From assembly GCF_027694345.1 (NCBI RefSeq), contig NZ_JAQEVU010000004.1, forward strand, positions 62,001 through 126,000: 64,000 nt of DNA. Reading direction: 5' to 3'. Of the stretch, positions 59,434-64,000 are shown one piece after another. This DNA is from Varibaculum timonense_A (lineage in GTDB: Bacteria; Actinomycetota; Actinomycetes; Actinomycetales; Actinomycetaceae). Each line of letters starts with the position of its first letter. Within the stretch, counting starts at the first letter, position 1. The notes under the pieces were generated by a model. That model did not search any database. It saw nothing but the letters and a program-made list of their open reading frames with translations, and was not told the origin of the DNA. Both the position numbers and the translations under genes were made by a program.

Positions 59434-59835
59434 GGGTCTGGCTCGGTAAAAGCAGCAAATGTGAGGGGCGGGGAGATAGCTTTTTCCTCCTGCCCAGAGT
59501 CCGGGAAATACCGCAGGTATTTCCCGGACTCTATGCCCACCGCACCCACTCGGATAAAAGCAATCCCCCCGCCTTCTTTCAGTTGTTGTCGCTCATTTAT
59601 GTGTCGTGACCCTAGTGCTTCGTAAAAAACTTGTTCCCGTGTCAACGTTTCTGTGCTTTTATCTGTCCCGAAATTGAGCGCGGTGGAGGGTTTTATCATT
59701 GCCTGAGGGCTTCGAATCCGCATATGTACTGGGATAAGCGTGGCAGGCGGGTCGCGGCCGGTAAAAGATACGAGAGGGGCTTGACCGGCGAAGCCGGTCA
59801 CGGGGTCCCCGGAGTGCTTTTACCGAGCCAGACCC
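59434..59835. repeat. Non-coding tract bounded by perfect 21-bp inverted repeats
   Basis: Positions 59434-59454 and 59815-59835 are exact reverse complements, 402 bases end to end. Inside lie a 17-bp hairpin (59496-59532), an 8-bp GAA-loop hairpin (59782-59789 with 59793-59800) and related copies of the motif GGTAAAAGCA: CGGATAAAAGCA at 59551-59562 (+), TGCTTTTATC at 59654-59663 (-), CGGTAAAAG at 59759-59767 (+). No target-site duplication is evident outside the ends and no transposase is present. It may be a non-autonomous element or an RNA-structured region. Confidence 0.6.
59496..59532. repeat. Perfect 17-bp hairpin in the inverted-repeat tract
   Basis: Arms 59496-59512 and 59516-59532 are exact complements with a GCA loop (stem holds CCGGGAAATACC and its complement). 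No T-run follows on either strand. Confidence 0.7.
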
Positions 59836-59877
59836 GGGTGAAGGTATTTCACGTGGATATGGCAGCAAATTAAACAG

Positions 59878-59911
59878 AAAAATGCCCTCCCTGCTTTGGG
59901 CAGGGAGGGCA
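59878..59911 (-). terminator. Rho-independent terminator of the YtxH-like gene
   Basis: TGCCCTCCCTGC (59883-59894) and GCAGGGAGGGCA (59900-59911) form a perfect 12-bp stem with a 5-base loop. On the minus strand it is followed by TTTTT (59882-59878), 28 bases past the stop of the gene at 59940. Confidence 0.85.
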
Positions 59912-59939
59912 GCTTTGTGCTATTTGAATGAATTACGGG

Positions 59940-60473
59940 TTACTTTTCAACCTTATCTTTAACCGCATCAACGGCATCCTGAGCTTTGTCGGCAACGTCC
60001 TCGGCAACCTCTTTAGCCTTGTCCTGAGCGTCCTCGACAGCTTCTTTCGGGTCAAACTCGCTGACCTCGACGTCCTCCCAGTATTCTTCAGCCCAAGGGT
60101 CATCGACCGGCTGGGAACGGCGGTAAAGTAGATAGCCAATCCCGCCAGCCAAAGCCGCCAAAATCAGGAACAAGAAAGTCTTACGTCCCCTCTTCGGTGA
60201 AGACTTGCCAACCTTTTCCGCCAAAGCCTCACGTCCATTTGCAGAATGTTTCTTCAATTGCTTACTAGCCTCCTTAAAAGACTTCTCGGAATACTTCTTA
60301 GCATCTTGGAACTGATCCTTCATGCTATCAACCGCGCTCTCAACTGTGGGCATCAAGTCAGAGGCGACTTTTTCCTGTAAATCTTGAGCACCCTCAATCA
60401 CGAACTCTTTACCCTGGTCGGCTAAATTACGTGCCTGTTTAACCAGCTTCTTGTATGGGCAGCATTTCTTCAT
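59940..60473 (-). CDS. YtxH-like protein with LEA-like helices
   Basis: A 177-residue protein. An N-terminal helical part (about 1-95) starts MKKCCPYKKLVKQARNLADQ with paired Cys. One TM segment follows (about 100-118, LFLILAALAGGIGYLLYRR), then an acidic DDPWAEEYWEDVEV segment and an Asp/Ala/Lys 11-mer-like amphipathic helix (AVEDAQDKAKEVAEDVADKAQDAVDAVKDKV) resembling LEA or apolipoprotein repeats. The DPWAEEYW motif recurs in actinobacterial proteins of this kind. Function unknown; a stress or membrane-associated role is a guess. A clear terminator lies downstream. Confidence 0.75.
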   Translation of the reverse strand: MKKCCPYKKLVKQARNLADQGKEFVIEGAQDLQEKVASDLMPTVESAVDSMKDQFQDAKKYSEKSFKEASKQLKKHSANGREALAEKVGKSSPKRGRKTFLFLILAALAGGIGYLLYRRSQPVDDPWAEEYWEDVEVSEFDPKEAVEDAQDKAKEVAEDVADKAQDAVDAVKDKVEK

Positions 60474-60646
60474 AGTAGCTCCTTTAACTGGACTGAGCCG
60501 AGGCGCTCTCGCTTCGGTGATGCCAAATCGTACTATTCCAGTCTAGACGCTGAATGCAAACTTGGGGGAAGAATAAGCCAGGCGATTTCACTAGATTAGA
60601 CTAAGAGAAGTATCGGAATTACCGCATTCATGAAAGGATAAAGGCT

Positions 60647-61156
60647 ATGGAAGCAACAATTCACACTTCAAAAGGCGACATTAAAGTCGAACTATACCCA
60701 GATAAAACCCCGATTACCGTAAACAACTTCAAAGGTCTAGCCACCGGTGAGCGCGAATGGCAAAACCCTGCAACCGGACTAAAATCCAATGAACCCCTGT
60801 ATGACGGCGTAATTTTCCACCGGGTAATCGAGGGATTCATGATTCAGACCGGTGACCCCCTGGGTACCGGCACTGGCGGCCCCGGTTACCGTTTCGGGGA
60901 CGAAATTGTACCGGAACTAACCTTTGACGAACCCTACGTTTTGGGAATGGCAAACGCTGGTCCGGGTACTAACGGTTCCCAATTCTTTATCACCCAGGTA
61001 CCAACCCAATGGCTAAATGGCAAACACACCGTGTTTGGAAAAGTTACCGACCAGGCCTCCCGTGACGTGGTAGACGCAATCGCAGCGGTAAGTACCGATG
61101 GACGCGACCGTCCTCTAGAGGACATTACCATCAAATCCATTGAAATCAGTGAATAG
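60647..61156 (+). CDS. Peptidyl-prolyl cis-trans isomerase, cyclophilin type
   Basis: A 169-residue cytoplasmic cyclophilin that isomerises Xaa-Pro bonds. The core motifs are FHRVIEGFMIQTGDP with the catalytic Arg, GSQFFITQVPTQWLNGKHTVFGKV, and MANAGPGTNGSQFF. No signal peptide is present. The RBS is GAAAGGATAAAGGC; the ATG is at 60647. The rhomboid protease gene follows after 48 bases, a pairing frequent in Actinomycetota. Confidence 0.95.
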   Translation: MEATIHTSKGDIKVELYPDKTPITVNNFKGLATGEREWQNPATGLKSNEPLYDGVIFHRVIEGFMIQTGDPLGTGTGGPGYRFGDEIVPELTFDEPYVLGMANAGPGTNGSQFFITQVPTQWLNGKHTVFGKVTDQASRDVVDAIAAVSTDGRDRPLEDITIKSIEISE

Positions 61157-61204
61157 CTAAAACTATCCGTAACCACTGGCTTAAAGCCCAAATGAACAGG
61201 ACAA

Positions 61205-61918
61205 ATGGTTAAAACTGAAAACCGGTTTGACGTAATAAACATTCTGATTATTACCTGCGGGATTGTCTATGTGGCATCTTGGCTATTTCCCAGCCTGGTA
61301 GAACAATTTCTGTTCCACCCGGTACTGGGGTTATATCAGCCCTGGAGATTCCTCACCGCCGCGTTCCTCCATTCCGGAATAATCCACCTCGCCTCCAATA
61401 TGGCGTTCCTGTATATCCTGGGGCAATTAGCCAAACAGGTTATGAGCTCGTTTCAAATCGTCCTAATCTACTTGCTCTCCGCCTGGGCAGGGTCATTAGG
61501 AATGGTGATTTGGACACTGCTAACCGGACAGCAAAATGCAGTAGTTGGAGCCTCCGGCGCAGTCATGGGACTATGCGCCGGAGTCTTCGTCTACACTCGA
61601 AACCTACACGGAATATCCACCTCACTAGGTGGATTGCTAATCATAAACCTGTTAATCGGTTTCGTAATCCCCAATGTCGCCTGGCAAGCCCACCTAATAG
61701 GCGCACTGGCAGGGGCAATCACCGGGTGGGCGCTACACCTGGTAGCAGTAGTTTCCGGCAGGATAGGACGCAAAAAACTAGGGCAAGCAATTCCCGATGT
61801 GGTAGACCGTAGGCGCGCCGCTAACGCGGTTAAACGCACCCAAATAATAGGGAACGCGCTAGTAACAGTGATACTGACCACCCTGCTGCTATTGAGTACC
61901 CTCGCCTGCTACCTATAG
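61205..61918 (+). CDS. Rhomboid family intramembrane serine protease
   Basis: A 237-residue protein with six TM segments that cleaves substrates within the membrane. The catalytic Ser117 stands in GASGAVMG and the partner His163 in WQAHLIGALAG. The oxyanion-site H-x-x-x-N is present as His61-Asn65 in HLASNMAFL. The WRFLTAAFLHSG loop is typical. It lies downstream of the cyclophilin gene and 157 bases before clpC. Substrates cannot be told. Confidence 0.94.
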   Translation: MVKTENRFDVINILIITCGIVYVASWLFPSLVEQFLFHPVLGLYQPWRFLTAAFLHSGIIHLASNMAFLYILGQLAKQVMSSFQIVLIYLLSAWAGSLGMVIWTLLTGQQNAVVGASGAVMGLCAGVFVYTRNLHGISTSLGGLLIINLLIGFVIPNVAWQAHLIGALAGAITGWALHLVAVVSGRIGRKKLGQAIPDVVDRRRAANAVKRTQIIGNALVTVILTTLLLLSTLACYL

Positions 61919-62075
61919 GAAGCGGCAGATACCTATCGCGCCTGTTTCGTCCTCAAAATAAAAGCAGCCTCCGCCGGTAGTGAAACCAGGCGAGCATCTA
62001 AGCCAAAAACACCATAATGGACATAGTGGAGAAAATACCACCCGAAAAATCCTCCCCTAAAGGTCAAGGAGAAAT

Positions 62076-64000
62076 ATGTTCGAACGCTTTACAGACCGGG
62101 CACGCCGCGTAGTCGTTTTGGCGCAAGAAGAAGCGCGAAATCTAGAGCACAACTATATCGGTACTGAACATATTTTGCTGGGGCTGATTCGCGAAGGCGA
62201 AGGCGTAGCCGCAAAAGCCCTGGAAATGGCGAACATTACCCTAGAGGGCGTGCGCGAACAGGTCGTCGAGATTATCGGCAAGGGCGAGAACGATTCCAAA
62301 GACCATATTCCTTTTACTCCCCGCGCTAAGAAAGTCTTAGAACTGTCAATGCGGGAAGCGCTACAGCTCGGGCATAACTATATCGGTACTGAACATATTT
62401 TGTTGGGGCTAATTCGTGAGGGCGAGGGGGTCGCCAACCAGGTACTCACCAACCTGGGGGTTGATTTGGGCAGTATCCGCCAAAACGTGATTCATCTGCT
62501 GTCTGGTTATCCCGGGTCGGCGCAAGATGCCTCTGGTGGAGAAACCGTAGGGGTTGGAACCGGTAGCCAAAAACCTCAAAAATCTGGCTCTGCAATCCTG
62601 GATCAGTTCGGGCGTAACCTTTCAGAGGCGGCACGGGAAAACAAACTAGACCCGGTGATTGGGCGCGTAAACGAGATGGAAAGGGTCATGCAGATTCTTT
62701 CGCGGCGCACCAAGAACAACCCGGTGCTAATCGGGGAACCCGGGGTGGGTAAAACCGCGGTAGTAGAGGGTCTTGCGCAAGCAATTGTGCGCGGTGATGT
62801 TCCCGAAACCCTGAAAGACAAGCATATTTATTCCCTGGATATGGGTTCTCTGATTGCGGGATCGCGTTACCGTGGCGATTTCGAGGAACGCCTGAAGAAA
62901 GTTCTGAAAGAAATCCGCACCCGTGGCGACATTATTCTATTCATCGACGAGATTCACACCCTGGTGGGGGCGGGAGCCGCCGAGGGTGCGATTGACGCAG
63001 CCTCCATCCTTAAACCCATGCTGGCGCGCGGTGAACTGCAGACCATTGGAGCTACCACTACCGAGGAATACCGCAAATATATTGAAAAAGATGCGGCCTT
63101 GGAACGGCGTTTCCAGCCGGTGCAGGTAGAACAGCCCAGCGTGGAGGACACGGTAAAGATTTTGACTGGTTTGCGTGACCGCTACGAGGCACACCACCGG
63201 GTAATCATTACCGATGATGCGATTAACGCGGCGGCAACTTTAGCTGACCGTTATATTTCCGACCGTTTCCTACCGGATAAAGCCATCGATTTGATTGACG
63301 AAGCGGGCGCGCGCCTGCGTATCCACCGCATGACTGCACCCCCCGAGATTAGGGAAATGGATGACAAAATCGATGAGGTGCGCCGCGATAAAGAGGCCGC
63401 AATTGATGCTCAAGATTTCGAGAAAGCTGCGAGTCTGCGCGATCAGGAAAAACAGCTCGGTGAAAAACGCGCCCAGCTGGAGGCCGACTGGAAGTCCGGG
63501 GAGGGCGACCGGATTGGCACTGTCGATGAGGACTCTATTGCGGAAATCCTGGCAATGTCCACCGGCATCCCGGTGTTTAAGCTGACCGAAAAGGAAAGCG
63601 CGAAACTGCTGCACATGGAAAATGAGCTGCATAAACGGGTTATCGGCCAAAACGAAGCGGTCAGCGCCCTATCGAAATCTATTCGCAGGACGCGCGCAGG
63701 GCTTAAAGACCCGAATCGTCCCGGCGGTTCCTTTATTTTCGCCGGTCCTACCGGGGTAGGTAAGACCGAGTTGGCGAAAGCCCTGGCAGAGTTCCTGTTC
63801 GGCGACGAGTCAGCGCTAATCCAACTGGATATGTCCGAGTTCGGGGAAAAGCATACTTCTTCGCGCCTATTCGGGGCTCCTCCTGGATATGTGGGTTATG
63901 ACGAGGGCGGGCAGCTGACCGAAAAGGTGCGCCGCAAACCCTTCTCAGTGGTGCTCTTTGATGAAATCGAAAAAGCCCATGCCGATATTTTCAACACTCT
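62076..64000 (+). CDS. clpC: ATP-dependent Clp protease ATPase ClpC (3' end beyond the window)
   Basis: Open to the window edge, 642 codons visible. The N-domain has two Clp-N repeats (RARRVVVLAQEEARNLEHNY and the second around EHILLGLIREGEGVANQVL). AAA-1 Walker A is GEPGVGKT at 220-227, with LFIDEIHTL as Walker B. A UVR-type linker coiled coil (DKEAAIDAQDFEKAASLRDQ) marks it as ClpC rather than ClpB. AAA-2 Walker A is GPTGVGKT at 557-564, and LFDEIEKAH lies at the edge. It unfolds proteins for ClpP. CAAGGAG precedes the ATG by 5 bases. Confidence 0.96.
   Translation, partial: MFERFTDRARRVVVLAQEEARNLEHNYIGTEHILLGLIREGEGVAAKALEMANITLEGVREQVVEIIGKGENDSKDHIPFTPRAKKVLELSMREALQLGHNYIGTEHILLGLIREGEGVANQVLTNLGVDLGSIRQNVIHLLSGYPGSAQDASGGETVGVGTGSQKPQKSGSAILDQFGRNLSEAARENKLDPVIGRVNEMERVMQILSRRTKNNPVLIGEPGVGKTAVVEGLAQAIVRGDVPETLKDKHIYSLDMGSLIAGSRYRGDFEERLKKVLKEIRTRGDIILFIDEIHTLVGAGAAEGAIDAASILKPMLARGELQTIGATTTEEYRKYIEKDAALERRFQPVQVEQPSVEDTVKILTGLRDRYEAHHRVIITDDAINAAATLADRYISDRFLPDKAIDLIDEAGARLRIHRMTAPPEIREMDDKIDEVRRDKEAAIDAQDFEKAASLRDQEKQLGEKRAQLEADWKSGEGDRIGTVDEDSIAEILAMSTGIPVFKLTEKESAKLLHMENELHKRVIGQNEAVSALSKSIRRTRAGLKDPNRPGGSFIFAGPTGVGKTELAKALAEFLFGDESALIQLDMSEFGEKHTSSRLFGAPPGYVGYDEGGQLTEKVRRKPFSVVLFDEIEKAHADIFNT

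Noticed and set aside
59551..59590. C-rich loop resembling the actinobacterial 6C RNA
   Set aside because: Only one C-run is present and no matching pair of C-loop hairpins can be drawn.
59313..59801. 162-codon minus-strand ORF downstream of the adhesin
   Set aside because: It runs through two perfect hairpins and half of the inverted-repeat tract, has no ribosome binding site and a low-complexity product without a fold-like pattern.

Overview
The window looks like chromosome from a moderate-GC (about 50% by eye) member of the Actinomycetota, most likely Actinomycetaceae close to Varibaculum or Mobiluncus. The evidence is a WhiB regulator, CarD, a DUF3073 protein, actinobacterial Holin-X and DUF3618 proteins, a fused-alpha PntAB, trxB-trxA, and the rpsF-ssb-rpsR-rplI-dnaB block that lies near oriC in this phylum. 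The genus is an inference. I see no insertion sequence, prophage, CRISPR array or rRNA.

Layout. 0-5 kb: the end of a penicillin-binding protein, then rpsF-ssb-rpsR-rplI with a foldable rpsF leader and a good terminator, an opposing MATE exporter, and dnaB behind a cluster of DnaA-box-like sites. 5-10 kb: an MMPL exporter, an orphan TPR membrane protein, a small hypothetical protein and csrA. 10-16 kb: pntA-pntB (proton-translocating transhydrogenase), then on the minus strand an LmeA-like lipid-binding protein and trxB-trxA. 16-26 kb: a BetT-like transporter, a small PPOX-like protein, a CopA copper ATPase, tRNA-Thr(CGT), a DUF6541 membrane protein, an MFS transporter, ispD and carD. 26-31 kb: metallophosphoesterase and PonA2-like PBP, divergent from whiB, a DUF4177 protein and RidA, which matches the mycobacterial whiB4/ponA2 locus. 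31-38 kb: small envelope-associated genes and a MacB/FtsX-type ABC exporter whose ATPase carries a very long disordered tail.

37.8-39.5 kb holds a compact unit: a small WXG100-like helical protein, a possible 30-codon ORF and a protein with a helical N-terminus and a lipase-like C-terminus. This is the best candidate here for an undescribed secreted-effector system. 41.2-46 kb is a four-gene 2-oxoacid:ferredoxin oxidoreductase operon in which the last gene fuses a GltD-like FAD/NAD(P) module to a two-cluster ferredoxin, suggesting direct coupling of pyruvate (or another oxoacid) oxidation to NAD(P). 46-49 kb holds a heme-binding-like beta-barrel gene, ygfZ and dtd.

49.6-59.3 kb is one 3235-residue surface adhesin: signal peptide, a thioester domain with an identifiable Cys-Gln pair, 11 VaFE-type and 9 DUF5979-type repeats in mosaic order, and an LAKTG sorting signal. 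It is followed by an unusual non-coding tract rich in perfect inverted repeats. The window closes with a YtxH-like protein, a cyclophilin, a rhomboid protease and the first 642 codons of clpC.
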